Positions 8,496 through 17,503 are shown, counted from the first letter of the stretch. The stretch is DNA of 64,000 bases from Oceanobacter mangrovi (GCF_019740315.1 NZ_JAHXZR010000013.1:62001-126000); one strand, 5' to 3'. Numbers and translations: made by a program. The notes: generated by a model not told the origin, from the letters alone.

Positions 8496-9821
8496 GTCTT
8501 TCGGTTGAGCAGCTCGCTTCACCGCCGTGTATTCCAGCTGATACCAGTCGATCCGCCGCGACAGATACATCACCACGCCCAGCCCGACAAACAGGCCGAT
8601 GCTGCCCGCCAGCAAGGAATAGTCCTCAAGCTGCAGCAAGGCATACAAATAGCCATACAGCAGCGCCAGCACGCCACTGATGATCAGCGCCACTCTGGTT
8701 TGTCGGAACACCGAACCGGCGTAGCTGCCGATCATCAGGGTAATCGCCAGTGCGGCTATCCCGTAAGCGCCGTCAAAGCCAATATGCTCGGACAGGGAAA
8801 TCAACAGCAAATAGAACACCGACACCGCAAAGCCAACCAGAATGTACTGAAACGGATGCACCCGGCTGCCACGTACCAGTTCGAAGCTAAAAAACGCGGC
8901 GAACGCCGAAAGGATAAATAACAACGCGTATTTGATGGTGCGAGTGGCCTGCTGATAGACATCAGCGGCCACAAACAGCGACACCCCGAAGGCAGAATAT
9001 TCCACCTGATAGGCGGTGCCATCCCAACTTTGCGGATAGTTACGGTTCAGGTTCAACACGGACCAACGGGCTGTGAAGCCATCCTCTGTGACCTCCCGCT
9101 CATCCGGCAAAAACGCGCCATCAAAACTGGGCGATAGCCAGTCGGAAGTCAGCTTGATGGTGTTCTCCACCGCCAGCGGCACAAAGTTGAGCTGATCGCT
9201 GCCGTTCAGCACCACCTGTAGTTTAAAGCGCTTACTTTCGAGATTGGTCAGGTCATCAGGCCCGGAGAATCGGTAATTCACCCCGGATTCCACCACCTGT
9301 TTGTTCAGCACCCCAGGTGCCATTTCGTGCGACTGCTCGCCAATATTCAGCACAATGCGCTGCTGAATACCGGCCAGATCGCTGATGCCCAGCGATAACG
9401 AGCTTTTTGACCAGAGCACGTCATCGGCCTGCAAATCCTGCTCATCGAGAATATCCGCCGGAAACTGGCCTTCGATATCCAGCACCGTCCGGTACAGCAC
9501 CACCTCGTAAATGCCGCGCTGGCGGATTTCGCTGGTCATCGACACTCTGACATTCAGCTCGTCTGGCAGAACATGGCGCTGGTAAACCAGCTCCCGAACC
9601 TCCTCGCCGGTATCCACCAGCGTACGCCACGGCAAGGTAATGAAGGGGCCAGACAGCGTTTGCTGGCCGCCCCATTTGGAGGTCACATCGGCAATTGCCT
9701 GATACTTGCGTGACTGCCGTTCATCCACCAGCGAGCCGATCATGCCCATCGGGATCAGCATCACCAGTACCAGCACACCAATCACGATTAACTTGCCGTT
9801 AATTCCCTGAAACACACGCAT
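8490..9821 (-). CDS. creD: Inner membrane protein CreD
   Basis: 443 residues, close to the E. coli CreD length of 450. One membrane helix at the N-terminus (about residues 10-30, VIGVLVLVMLIPMGMIG) precedes a large periplasmic domain containing WGGQQTLSGPFITLPW, the family signature; at least five or six membrane helices follow from about residue 295. CreD is the main output gene of the CreBC two-component system and affects envelope integrity and colicin or beta-lactam responses. No creB or creC is found next to it, so it is an orphan copy. The start is an ATG at 9819-9821. Confidence 0.92.
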   Translation of the reverse strand: MRVFQGINGKLIVIGVLVLVMLIPMGMIGSLVDERQSRKYQAIADVTSKWGGQQTLSGPFITLPWRTLVDTGEEVRELVYQRHVLPDELNVRVSMTSEIRQRGIYEVVLYRTVLDIEGQFPADILDEQDLQADDVLWSKSSLSLGISDLAGIQQRIVLNIGEQSHEMAPGVLNKQVVESGVNYRFSGPDDLTNLESKRFKLQVVLNGSDQLNFVPLAVENTIKLTSDWLSPSFDGAFLPDEREVTEDGFTARWSVLNLNRNYPQSWDGTAYQVEYSAFGVSLFVAADVYQQATRTIKYALLFILSAFAAFFSFELVRGSRVHPFQYILVGFAVSVFYLLLISLSEHIGFDGAYGIAALAITLMIGSYAGSVFRQTRVALIISGVLALLYGYLYALLQLEDYSLLAGSIGLFVGLGVVMYLSRRIDWYQLEYTAVKRAAQPKDG

Positions 9822-9960
9822 GCGGATTTATCCCTGTTCATTCTCTTGTTTGATCATTGGCATCAAGCGCCAAATGGGCTGAAAAACAGCCGCTTATCGA
9901 CCATGTTCAACGGACAAATTCCAAAACAGCTGAGCTGTACCTTGATTTGATTCGAGACAA

Positions 9961-9976
9961 ATTGGACACCCACTCT
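9961..9976. repeat. Copy of the GGACACCCACTYYA repeat motif
   Basis: TTGGACACCCACTCTA matches the motif in the tandem pair at 6968-7059 and at 10334-10351. It lies in the creD-to-transposase intergenic stretch, which holds nothing else recognisable. Confidence 0.45.
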
Positions 9977-10079
9977 AACTGGTACTTCTGCCTGATTCCA
10001 TTTTTCGGTTCACAAACCATAATCAGATTTCGATAACTTCACGGATGCAGTTCGATCATGCCCTACTCGCTAATAGAAA

Positions 10080-10373
10080 GTGCGCAAGCAACAAGTCTCC
10101 GTTGAGGCCACGCCCTACTATCACTGCGTTTCTCGCTGTGTTCGCCGCGCTTTTCTTTGTGGCACCGATTCAGTTTCTGGCCAAAGCTATGAACATCGAC
10201 GTGGTTGGCTCGAAGAGCGAATATTGGCGTTGCCGCAGAGCTTCGCCATTCAGGTCGCGGCCTACGCCGTGATGTCGAAGCACTACCATATCGTTCTTTT
10301 CGTCGATTCAGACGAGGCAAATCGCTGGAGAACTACATGGACACCCACTTTAAGATTCGTTACAGATCAATAG
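10080..10373 (+). pseudogene. REP-associated tyrosine transposase (RAYT, Y1_Tnp) remnant
   Basis: From a GTG at 10080 the first about 83 codons give a typical RAYT N-terminus: RKQQVSVEATPYYHCVSRCVRRAFLCG, SYEHRRGWLEERILAL and YAVMSKHYHIVLFVDSDEAN, including the His-x-His metal motif of HUH-type enzymes. The family is normally 170-330 residues; here the frame runs out shortly after EANRW into a copy of the GGACACCCACT repeat, and the catalytic tyrosine region is missing. It is a dead fragment. Such genes mobilise REP palindromes, several of which are present in this window. Confidence 0.85.
10334..10351. repeat. Copy of the GGACACCCACTYYA repeat motif at the transposase break
   Basis: ACATGGACACCCACTTTA lies exactly where the transposase reading frame loses similarity, so the break and the repeat are probably linked. 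Confidence 0.45.
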
Positions 10374-10414
10374 ATTAACAGCCCCGGAAGAGATTCCCCC
10401 ATTAGAAGAGCGCA

Positions 10415-11152
10415 ATGGCAAAGTCTGAACCTGAGAGCGACACGGTGAATTCTGCAAATCAACCTGATGCCGGCATGACCGCTAATGATTTAGCCCGCCA
10501 TTTGGATGTGCATATTGATATCATCAGGTATCGCCTGCAAAATTTTATTGAGAAAGGTTTTGTTGTTCAGAGCGGCGAAAACCGGTACCGGATAAATGAC
10601 ACCAACGGCAATTCCAGGGAGTGGAGTATTTTGAAGCGAATTCTCTTAGTGATCGGCATTTTTCTACTCAGTGTAAACGGCTACACTGAGGTTTATAAAT
10701 GCATGACAGCAAACAACAAAGTCGCATATCAAGATAAACCTTGTTCAATCAAAAATGTTCAGGAAGTGGTAACCATAGAAAATGGTCCAACTGATGAAGA
10801 AGTGAGGGAGGCACAAGCTATCGCAGAACGTATGAAAGGATCACCCAGTAATGCCCGTCATTCTTCCGAGAATCTAAGTCAGAACGCCAGCGAAGATACT
10901 AAGAAAGCCTACTGTAAGCAGCTGGTGCAAAAGTACAATGCCGAGAAACAACGAATTGTATCTGCCTGCAAGCAACGCCGGGAAACGTATTGCTCCCTCG
11001 ATGCAAGCAGGATTCTTGATATGGAGCAGGCAAACTGGATGAAACGCGCCTCGCCACAACAGATCAGGATGTCGAATAAGAATAACCAAAACGAAAAAAT
11101 CACAACACTGATCGACCAACTGAATTATAGCCATTGCCAATACACCAGATAA
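10415..11152 (+). CDS. DUF4124-domain secreted protein, possibly fused to an HTH fragment
   Basis: The frame has two unlike parts. Residues 1-72 read as a short helix-turn-helix (MTANDLARHLDVHIDIIRYRL, then ENRYRIND). From the TTG at 10631-10633 onward the protein looks like a normal exported DUF4124 protein: a leader KRILLVIGIFLLSVNGYTEV, then VYKCMTANNKVAYQDKPC, a Ser/Asn-rich linker and a charged C-terminal part with four Cys. GGGAGTGGAG lies just before that TTG, so the real gene may be only 10631-11152 (173 residues), with the HTH being leftover sequence read in frame. If the whole frame is used, the leader would be an internal membrane anchor. The function is unknown; DUF4124 proteins are periplasmic. 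Confidence 0.55.
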   Translation: MAKSEPESDTVNSANQPDAGMTANDLARHLDVHIDIIRYRLQNFIEKGFVVQSGENRYRINDTNGNSREWSILKRILLVIGIFLLSVNGYTEVYKCMTANNKVAYQDKPCSIKNVQEVVTIENGPTDEEVREAQAIAERMKGSPSNARHSSENLSQNASEDTKKAYCKQLVQKYNAEKQRIVSACKQRRETYCSLDASRILDMEQANWMKRASPQQIRMSNKNNQNEKITTLIDQLNYSHCQYTR

Positions 11153-11211
11153 TGTTCTGGTCAACAAAACCGGACAGCAATCAGGGCATCTATAGACGCT
11201 TCCCCAAACGC

Positions 11212-11247
11212 AAAAAGCCGCCGGGTCATTAACCCGCCGGCTTTTTT
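11212..11247. terminator. Bidirectional terminator hairpin
   Basis: AAAAAGCCGCCGGGT, a CATT-centred loop, and AACCCGCCGGCTTTTTTT form a GC-rich stem with one mismatch and T-runs on both sides. It lies between the convergent DUF4124 gene and the Spy-like gene and serves both. Confidence 0.85.
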
Positions 11248-11271
11248 TGCATCCACAATCCTGTCTGTAAA

Positions 11272-11823
11272 TCAGGCAGACTTACCGGCATTCAGGGCAG
11301 GCAGTGGCTGGGTGGTCAAGGCACACACCTGCTTTAATTCTGCCCGCTGGCTGGTAGTCAGTACGTTCAGTGCTTTCTCGCGAGCAGCAGCGCTGTTGTG
11401 TTGCAGCTGTTGTTGCAGATCGGCGACTTCCGCTTCCGCCAGAGTCACGTCGGCCTGGTTTGGATTGTCGTTGGCATACAGGCTATGCAGATGGGTAGTA
11501 CGACGGTCCAGCTGACGCTGCAGTGGCTGTTGACGTTCATTCAGATCCACCTGGATCAACCGCAGTTGCGCTTGCTGAGCCTGGTTGAGTCCCAGTTTGC
11601 TAACGGTTTCAGCATCCACCAGCGGCTGCACGGCATTAGCGGCTGGGCGTACCTGATAGAAATCAGCGGGTTGGCCAGCCCAGTTAATGGAATCATCAGC
11701 GAACAGTTTACCGTTGGCGGCAGGGCCAGCTTGTACGGCCAGTGAAGTTAGCCCCAGGCTGGTAGCAACCAATGAACCCAGCAGCAGTTTGTTTACAGTG
11801 TTAGCAACAGAATGTTTTTTCAT
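11272..11823 (-). CDS. Spy/CpxP-like periplasmic protein
   Basis: 183 residues with a Sec-type signal peptide (LLLGSLVATSLGLTSLAVQAG, cleavage near AQA/G by residue 32). The body is helical: LGLNQAQQAQLRLIQVDLNERQQPLQRQL, a short turn YANDNPNQAD, then LQQQLQHNSAAAREKALNVLTTSQRAELKQV. This matches the paired LTxxQ-type helices of Spy/CpxP periplasmic chaperones and metal-resistance proteins. It is next to a second, quite different Spy-like gene in the same direction, but the 246-base gap with a terminator makes them separate units. Confidence 0.75.
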   Translation of the reverse strand: MKKHSVANTVNKLLLGSLVATSLGLTSLAVQAGPAANGKLFADDSINWAGQPADFYQVRPAANAVQPLVDAETVSKLGLNQAQQAQLRLIQVDLNERQQPLQRQLDRRTTHLHSLYANDNPNQADVTLAEAEVADLQQQLQHNSAAAREKALNVLTTSQRAELKQVCALTTQPLPALNAGKSA

Positions 11824-12000
11824 CAGAATATCCTCAAATTAGTTCAGTGCGGTTGGGCGCTGGTGCTGAAGAGCAACCTCTGTGCGCTACCGATGAATAC
11901 AGATTACATTCGAGATATTTTGACAAACAGACCAATTCTGTTGCTTTATTAACAACAAAACATAGATAAACTTTTTGATAGTCCCATTTTGAAAACAAAA

Positions 12001-12029
12001 AGGCCGCTAATCCATGAGATTAGCGGCCT
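12001..12029 (-). terminator. Rho-independent terminator of the second Spy-like gene
   Basis: AGGCCGCTAATC, loop CATGA, GATTAGCGGCCT form a perfect 12-bp stem. On the minus strand it is followed by TTTTTGTTTTC. It lies 41 bases after the stop of the gene at 12070. Confidence 0.88.
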
Positions 12030-12069
12030 GATCGTTAGCTGGATTCTGCTCGTTTACGAATCTGCAAGC

Positions 12070-12768
12070 TCAGCTTTTGGTTCTTTCAATGTCACGCTTT
12101 GGATGCTTGCGCATCTCTTTAAGGCTAGTGCGTTGTTCGTCAGTCAGTAACGCCATCATGCTGGTACGGGCCTTGGTAGTAGAGAGAAACAGCTTCTGCT
12201 GAATCTCGGCCATCTCGCCATACGCCTTGTTAATGGCTTTTTCGTCAAACTTGTCGGCCATGTACAGATCACGCAGTTTGTTCTGTACGTCCATCATGGC
12301 ACCACGAGCAACCCAGTGATCCTTGCGAATCTGATCCTGCAGTTTGGTCATAGCTGTTTGCTGGCTGTCGGTCAGATCAACACCACGCATGCCAAAGCCC
12401 ATCATGTCTGGCTGGCCACCCATCATGCCAGGAGCCATTCCAGCCCCCATACCAGGACCCATGCCCTGCATGCCAGCCATTTGTGGACCAAAGCCACGAC
12501 CATCCATCATGCCGCCACGGCCATCACGATCACCATGGCCATCGCGGTCGCCACGGCCATCACGGAAACCGGATTGCTGCATATGGCCGCGATCATTATC
12601 GCGCTCATCACACACCGGGCGGTCTTCGTTATCGCGGTCGCCGCGGAATCCGGCCTGGTCATCTTTCAAACGATCCCCTGCTATCGCAGCAACAGAAGAA
12701 ACGCCCAGCACAACCGCCAGAGCAGTACCCAGCAAGGCTTTTTTGGACTTCATCATTGAGGTTTTCAT
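12070..12768 (-). CDS. Spy/CpxP family protein with a long Gly/Asp/Met-rich spacer
   Basis: 232 residues. The signal peptide ALLGTALAVVLGVSSVAAIAG ends near residue 31. Residues about 32-125 form a low-complexity segment of Arg-Asp-Gly triplets (GDRDGHGDRDGRGG) followed by Gly-Met repeats (MGPGMGAGMAPGMMGG). The C-terminal half is Spy-like: VDLTDSQQTAMTKLQDQIRK and later LLTDEQRTSLKEMRK, the paired LTxxQ motifs. Spy and CpxP are periplasmic chaperones or stress sensors. The His/Met/Asp-rich spacer is unusual and could bind metal. The ATG has GGAG nine bases upstream. Confidence 0.85.
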   Translation of the reverse strand: MKTSMMKSKKALLGTALAVVLGVSSVAAIAGDRLKDDQAGFRGDRDNEDRPVCDERDNDRGHMQQSGFRDGRGDRDGHGDRDGRGGMMDGRGFGPQMAGMQGMGPGMGAGMAPGMMGGQPDMMGFGMRGVDLTDSQQTAMTKLQDQIRKDHWVARGAMMDVQNKLRDLYMADKFDEKAINKAYGEMAEIQQKLFLSTTKARTSMMALLTDEQRTSLKEMRKHPKRDIERTKS

Positions 12769-13004
12769 GTCGTTCTCCTGTAGCCCTTCATGGGCCTTGT
12801 TCAGTTACCGGTAGAGAGTCAATTCCGGTGTACAGGATCAGTATATGAACGAAAATCGGCGGCGGAAGGGGGCCTAACAAGGCCTTTCAGACATTTGCAC
12901 GGGCGGACAAGCCTTACCTAATCCTTACGTTCAAGAAGGAGATTTTAAGTCTCTTTTAATAATGATTTTGGAAAGACGATGTTGGTTTCAGCAAGCTTGT
13001 TGCT

Positions 13005-13646
13005 TTAATTGGAACGATTAACCAAGGATAACAAAGAAGCAGCCCCAACGAACATAGCTGCAAAGCTGCGATTCAGAATTTTTTGTTGTCGTGGTGATTT
13101 CAGGTAACGCAGTACCTTGGCGGCTAACCCGGTGTAACCTGCCATCACGATCATATCGACAGCAATCATGGTCACCATCATCAAACTGTATTGCGGCAGC
13201 TGGGATTTCGTCACATCGACAAACTGTGGCAACACCGCCAGCATAAATACAATCGCCTTGGGGTTACTGATGTTGACCAGAAATCCTTTCAGAATCATCT
13301 TCTGAGGCGACTCCCGTTGCAGCTGCTGCTCCAACTGATGCGTCTGCGCTTCCATATCCGTTGGTACTGCCCGCCATTGCTGCCAGGCCAGAAATACCAG
13401 ATAACCAACGCCAAACCACTTGATCAGCTGAAAGGCCAGCTCGGATGCCACCAGCACAGCGCCGACCCCGGCCGCGACGATCAGAATCTGCAATGCCAGC
13501 GCCGACTGCAGGCCAATCACGTTCCAATAACCATATGGAAAACCATATTTCAGACCACTGGCCATCGACGCTACCGCCCCTGCGCCAGGGGAAATACTGA
13601 TTACCCAACAGGCGGTAAAAAATGCCAGCCACATTTCAAACGACAT
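13005..13646 (-). CDS. LysE/RhtB family amino-acid exporter
   Basis: 213 residues, six predicted membrane helices, the standard size of the family. The N-terminal FFTACWVISISPGAGAVASMASGLKYG is the RhtB signature (Pro-Gly-x-Gly region), and the middle GFLVNISNPKAIVFMLAVLPQF is the second family motif. These proteins export homoserine, threonine, lysine or similar compounds across the inner membrane. It is transcribed alone; the downstream Spy-like gene is over 230 bases away. The substrate cannot be told from sequence. Confidence 0.9.
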   Translation of the reverse strand: MSFEMWLAFFTACWVISISPGAGAVASMASGLKYGFPYGYWNVIGLQSALALQILIVAAGVGAVLVASELAFQLIKWFGVGYLVFLAWQQWRAVPTDMEAQTHQLEQQLQRESPQKMILKGFLVNISNPKAIVFMLAVLPQFVDVTKSQLPQYSLMMVTMIAVDMIVMAGYTGLAAKVLRYLKSPRQQKILNRSFAAMFVGAASLLSLVNRSN

Positions 13647-13758
13647 ACATCAGATCTCCCATTACCTCTTCAACCCAGCCGATTGTCCCGCCTGTAGCAA
13701 CGCTGGCCAAGATACAGCGGATTAACAATTTGCCAGTACAGTTCTATCAGCCACTTAA

Positions 13759-15159
13759 TCAGCTAATCGTGCCAAGCGTTGCAGTCAACAACTCCGCCAG
13801 CTGCTGGCGAGCGCTGTCAGCATCCGATTTGTTTTCGGCAATGGTTTTAGCCAGTTTCAGAAACTGCTTTTGCTCGGCGCTTTCGATATGCCGCAGCACA
13901 CTCTGATCCTTGATGTTTTGGACTTCACCACCGCGGTTACCGTGGGCATGATTGGCAATTTCGCGGTAATACAGAATCGCCCGGTCCAGCAGCACTACCG
14001 GGAATTGCGGGTTTTTACTCGGCCCAACAATCACTTTGGAGCCGCCCAACGGCAGCTTCTTGATACGGATTTTGGCCAGCTCGTCACCCAGAAACCAGAC
14101 GCTGCCACCACCAATAATCGCCCCTGCGGTCGCAAACAACCCCGCCGATAAACCGCCAAAGGCCGCTTCCAGCGTAACCCCCACCCCGGCGCCCATACCG
14201 GCTGCCGCCAGTACCATCTGGGTTTGGGTCAGACCCAATACCTGCCAGGTGGACTCGGAGAACAGGTCTTCTTTCAATACCGAATGCTGCGCCAGTCGGA
14301 GATCAAACAGGTTATGCAGATAGAGCTTGCGAATGCCCTCAAACAGCTTGATTTCACGCTCGCTGATCAACCGCTGGTATTGCTCCAGCCCCTGCTTGGC
14401 GGCGTCTTTTTCAGCACTGGCTTTGTCGCCGTCACGACCCACCGCTTGCTCGACCGTTAACGGCAAGGCCCATGACAGATAATCCACAATCAGCTCAGCC
14501 ACCTGTTCACGACGGTTTTGCCAGTTCCACTCAAAGGCCGTGATCGCCCGGTCAATCATCGGCTCCCAGCTTTGCTGAATGGCCTTGAGGGTTTCCAACA
14601 GCGCCAGCCGTTCCGGGAAACGGGCCTGATGGGCATTGAATTCACGGATCACGTTAAAGTGACGCCGAAACGCCTGTTCCCATTGCGGCAGGTAATCACG
14701 ATCCTGATCCTTGAAGTTGATCACTGCCATCCGAGGCTTGTTAATCAGCCGGAGGATTTCCATTTCCGCTTCATCGACAGCCAACAGAGGCCGCGAGCAG
14801 TCGACCACAAAAATCAGCGCGGCCCCCTGCGCCAGCGGCTGCATCAATTCGCAGTCGTGGTGATATTCCGGTTGGGACGAAAACTGCTGCAGAAACGCCT
14901 GCAACAAGGCATCGTCAGTTTTGCCTGTGGCCCGCATCCATTCCAGAATGCGCTGCGGATTCTGGAATCCCGGGGTATCCACCAGCTCCAGCACCACTTC
15001 GCCGTTAATCTCGACCGGAAAATACTGGCAATGGGTAGTTTCACCGGGATAGTCGTTAACCACCACGGAATCATCTTCCGTCAGCGTCGATAACACCGAC
15101 GACTTGCCTTCGTTGGGATGACCAATCACAGCGATCAGGGGATGATTGCGATGGCTCAT
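13759..15159 (-). CDS. GTPase with DUF3482 domain
   Basis: 466 residues. An Era/Der-like G domain occupies about residues 1-200: P-loop GHPNEGKSS, DTPGF as G3, and a likely G4 in AVINFKDQD. The C-terminal DUF3482 part contains a glycine-rich membrane-active stretch (AAAGMGAGVGVTLEAAFGGLSAGLFATAGAIIGGG, about residues 345-380), suggesting insertion into or binding to the membrane. Its first codons overlap the end of the DUF2868 gene by four bases, so the two are translationally coupled and probably form a complex. This gene pair recurs in Gammaproteobacteria; its role is not known. Confidence 0.88.
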   Translation of the reverse strand: MSHRNHPLIAVIGHPNEGKSSVLSTLTEDDSVVVNDYPGETTHCQYFPVEINGEVVLELVDTPGFQNPQRILEWMRATGKTDDALLQAFLQQFSSQPEYHHDCELMQPLAQGAALIFVVDCSRPLLAVDEAEMEILRLINKPRMAVINFKDQDRDYLPQWEQAFRRHFNVIREFNAHQARFPERLALLETLKAIQQSWEPMIDRAITAFEWNWQNRREQVAELIVDYLSWALPLTVEQAVGRDGDKASAEKDAAKQGLEQYQRLISEREIKLFEGIRKLYLHNLFDLRLAQHSVLKEDLFSESTWQVLGLTQTQMVLAAAGMGAGVGVTLEAAFGGLSAGLFATAGAIIGGGSVWFLGDELAKIRIKKLPLGGSKVIVGPSKNPQFPVVLLDRAILYYREIANHAHGNRGGEVQNIKDQSVLRHIESAEQKQFLKLAKTIAENKSDADSARQQLAELLTATLGTIS

Positions 15160-16727
15160 AGGTGTTCACCTGCAGTGGCTGCATCAACGTCGGCATGCAG
15201 CAGAATATTGGCACATTGCAGCAAATCGAGCTTCTTGCGCCAGACTTCCGCCTGCCGCGCCGACAGCGGCTTGCCAGGGCGCTCCGAAGTATTCCCATCC
15301 GAGTCTGAGCCCGGCGGCAAGGGTTTGCCGAGTAACAGCAAATGCAAATCGGCCTGTTGGCGGATCAGCCCGTCAGCCAGCTGTTTGAGTTGCTGCAGGG
15401 TTTCTTCGATGGGAGGCTGCCAGCCTTCGAGAATCAGCCAACAACTGTGATTACTGGCCAAATCTGCCAGCCGTTCGATTGGCTGAACCTCACTGACCGC
15501 GCCAGTACTTTGAGAAAGCCAGGCTTGCAGGCCTGCTGTCGGATAACGCTTTAGCGTGTCCGCCAGCACAAACAGATGGCTTTCGCTGGCGCTGATTTGC
15601 TGCAGTGGTGTCTGCACCGTCGCAGCTTCGCCCTGATGATCGCTGGGCAGGCTCTGGCTGCTGAAAGCCACCGAATGCATACGCCGCCACAGCGCCTGAT
15701 CGTGATAACCGTCAAATGTCAGCGCATCCAGCAAACGGCCTTCACGCAGCCAGGTGATTGCCCATACCAGCAGCCGTGGCAACAGCCCATACACCAACAC
15801 GCACAGCAGCATAAACGGCCACCAGACCCGGAAGTCGGCGGCTGCAAAATCCTGCCCGCCCTGTCCCAGGCGAATCTGGGTATTCAGAATTTGCTGTAAC
15901 GATGGCCAGCCGGTGCCTTCGCCCCACAGCCAGCTCCACGGCAGTGCCAGCGTCGATACCAGACCATGAACCGTTTCCGCCGAAGTGGTTAGCGAACTTT
16001 GCCAACCGAACGCCCGATCGGTAACCGCCAGCAACACCAGCACGCACAACAAGGCTCCGAGGTTAAAACCAATGCCCATCACCTGAAACAGCCGCATGGC
16101 GCGGTTGGCAAACAAGGGCTTGTAACGCTGCGCCAACTGATTCAGCAATTGGCCACGAATGCGGGCGTCATCAACCTGTTCACGACTGAATTGCTGTCGC
16201 GCGCCAGACTTCCAGAACCGGTTCCAGAGCCACTGCGCCATACTGGTAAACGGCTGATACCAGCTGGCAAACAGCTGTTTCCCCACCAGTGAAAACGTCA
16301 GTGTTATCACCAACAAGAACAACAGCAGCAATTGCGGCAGTACCAGCAAGGCCAGAAACAGCGCCACATTCACCGGCACCGAACCGTCATACACCATGGC
16401 TGAGCTGGCCAGGCCAACACCACTGGCAAAACCAACCAGCAGCATCAGTAATGCCGACAGCGACAGACTGTGCTGTAACAGCTGCCCGGCATCCGAGCTT
16501 TGCGGCTGCTGCTCACTGCGTTTGGCCAACCAGAAGCGGTACAACCGGGAACGCAGATTCGGGCTTGCGCCGATTGCTGCAGCCTGAAAAATCTGTCGGT
16601 CACGCAGCGCCAGCTGCTCTTCATCCTGTTGCTGATCCTGCAGCCGGTATTGCTCAAACCGCACCAGATCCGCCAGCGACCAACGGTCATCAACCGCCAG
16701 CGGCGTGTCATCCTGAAATTGCTTCAC
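15156..16727 (-). CDS. DUF2868 membrane protein, partner of the DUF3482 GTPase
   Basis: 523 residues starting at a GTG (16725-16727). The N-terminal part is charged and soluble (VDDRWSLADLVRFEQYRL). Membrane helices occur around residues 90-150 (LLMLLVGFASGVGLASSAMV, LLLLFLLVITLTFSLVG), 215-240 and 300-325, followed by a soluble C-terminal domain of about 170 residues ending SARQAEVWRKKLDLLQCANILLHAD. It matches DUF2868 proteins, always found before a DUF3482 GTPase, as here with a four-base overlap. The function is unknown. Confidence 0.85.
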   Translation of the reverse strand: MKQFQDDTPLAVDDRWSLADLVRFEQYRLQDQQQDEEQLALRDRQIFQAAAIGASPNLRSRLYRFWLAKRSEQQPQSSDAGQLLQHSLSLSALLMLLVGFASGVGLASSAMVYDGSVPVNVALFLALLVLPQLLLLFLLVITLTFSLVGKQLFASWYQPFTSMAQWLWNRFWKSGARQQFSREQVDDARIRGQLLNQLAQRYKPLFANRAMRLFQVMGIGFNLGALLCVLVLLAVTDRAFGWQSSLTTSAETVHGLVSTLALPWSWLWGEGTGWPSLQQILNTQIRLGQGGQDFAAADFRVWWPFMLLCVLVYGLLPRLLVWAITWLREGRLLDALTFDGYHDQALWRRMHSVAFSSQSLPSDHQGEAATVQTPLQQISASESHLFVLADTLKRYPTAGLQAWLSQSTGAVSEVQPIERLADLASNHSCWLILEGWQPPIEETLQQLKQLADGLIRQQADLHLLLLGKPLPPGSDSDGNTSERPGKPLSARQAEVWRKKLDLLQCANILLHADVDAATAGEHL

Positions 16728-16837
16728 TGAAATTCAAAACACCCGGGAAAATAAAAACCAATAAACACGAGATAAACCACAAATCCGATTCACTAAAGAG
16801 CCATGGCAATCACCAGCGCTGAGTCACCCATTCAGGT

Positions 16838-17503
16838 TTAACGAAGGCTCCGGCACAACTCGATAAACTCATAGTCTTCAGCATACCACTGCCGCAAACA
16901 TGAGATGCCTTCTGGCGGAATATAGCGATCCAGATCCGCCGGATTACGGTGAGCAGAAACGTCGTCTGTCGGTAAAAGCTCAGTGGCAGGAATACTCAGA
17001 ATACCTTTGAGTATTGCAAAATCGGCGTCCAGTGACTCCTGAAAACCCACGAACAGGATGTCATCAAGGCGGGACCTGAAGTAATCCAGGTCACCATACC
17101 AAAAGCGGTATTGCCGCAAATGCATCACCCGTTTCATTGCCATCCGGGCGACATCATGGTGTTCATGCGTTGGCTCCAGCAACGCTGAAGCAAGTTCGGC
17201 AGGCGTCGAAAAAGCCGCAAATACCTTTTCTTCAAACGGCTTCCACTCGGATAGATAACGCGGCTGGCCTTTGCGCTGACGACTGTAAAAACCACTGATA
17301 AAGCGAGACACAGGATCGCGCAGAAACATCACCACTTTTTCGCCAACCGGCACATCAGCCAGGGTGCTTTTATGGGCGTGTAACACCAGCGGGCTATCCA
17401 CACTGTCGCTATAACGCTTTAACACCGACTTGACCGCAGTCCCGCCAGTTTTGCCGATATGCAGCAAGTGAACGGTTTGCTGATCGTTATCCTGATTCGC
17501 CAT
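16838..17503 (-). CDS. Small sulfotransferase-family protein
   Basis: 221 residues. The opening VHLLHIGKTGGTAVKSVL fits the 5'-phosphosulfate-binding loop and VVMFLRDPVSRFISGFYSR fits the 3'-phosphate-binding motif of PAPS-dependent sulfotransferases. This group (Sulfotransfer_2-like) transfers sulfate to carbohydrates or other acceptors; the acceptor here is unknown. A longer frame reaches 17905 but would overlap the divergent aminotransferase gene, so the ATG at 17501-17503 is used. Upstream and downstream genes are functionally unrelated, so it stands alone. Confidence 0.8.
   Translation of the reverse strand: MANQDNDQQTVHLLHIGKTGGTAVKSVLKRYSDSVDSPLVLHAHKSTLADVPVGEKVVMFLRDPVSRFISGFYSRQRKGQPRYLSEWKPFEEKVFAAFSTPAELASALLEPTHEHHDVARMAMKRVMHLRQYRFWYGDLDYFRSRLDDILFVGFQESLDADFAILKGILSIPATELLPTDDVSAHRNPADLDRYIPPEGISCLRQWYAEDYEFIELCRSLR

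Noticed and set aside
12316-12848. His- or Pro-rich plus-strand ORFs
   Set aside because: Antisense of the low-complexity spacer of the Spy-like gene.
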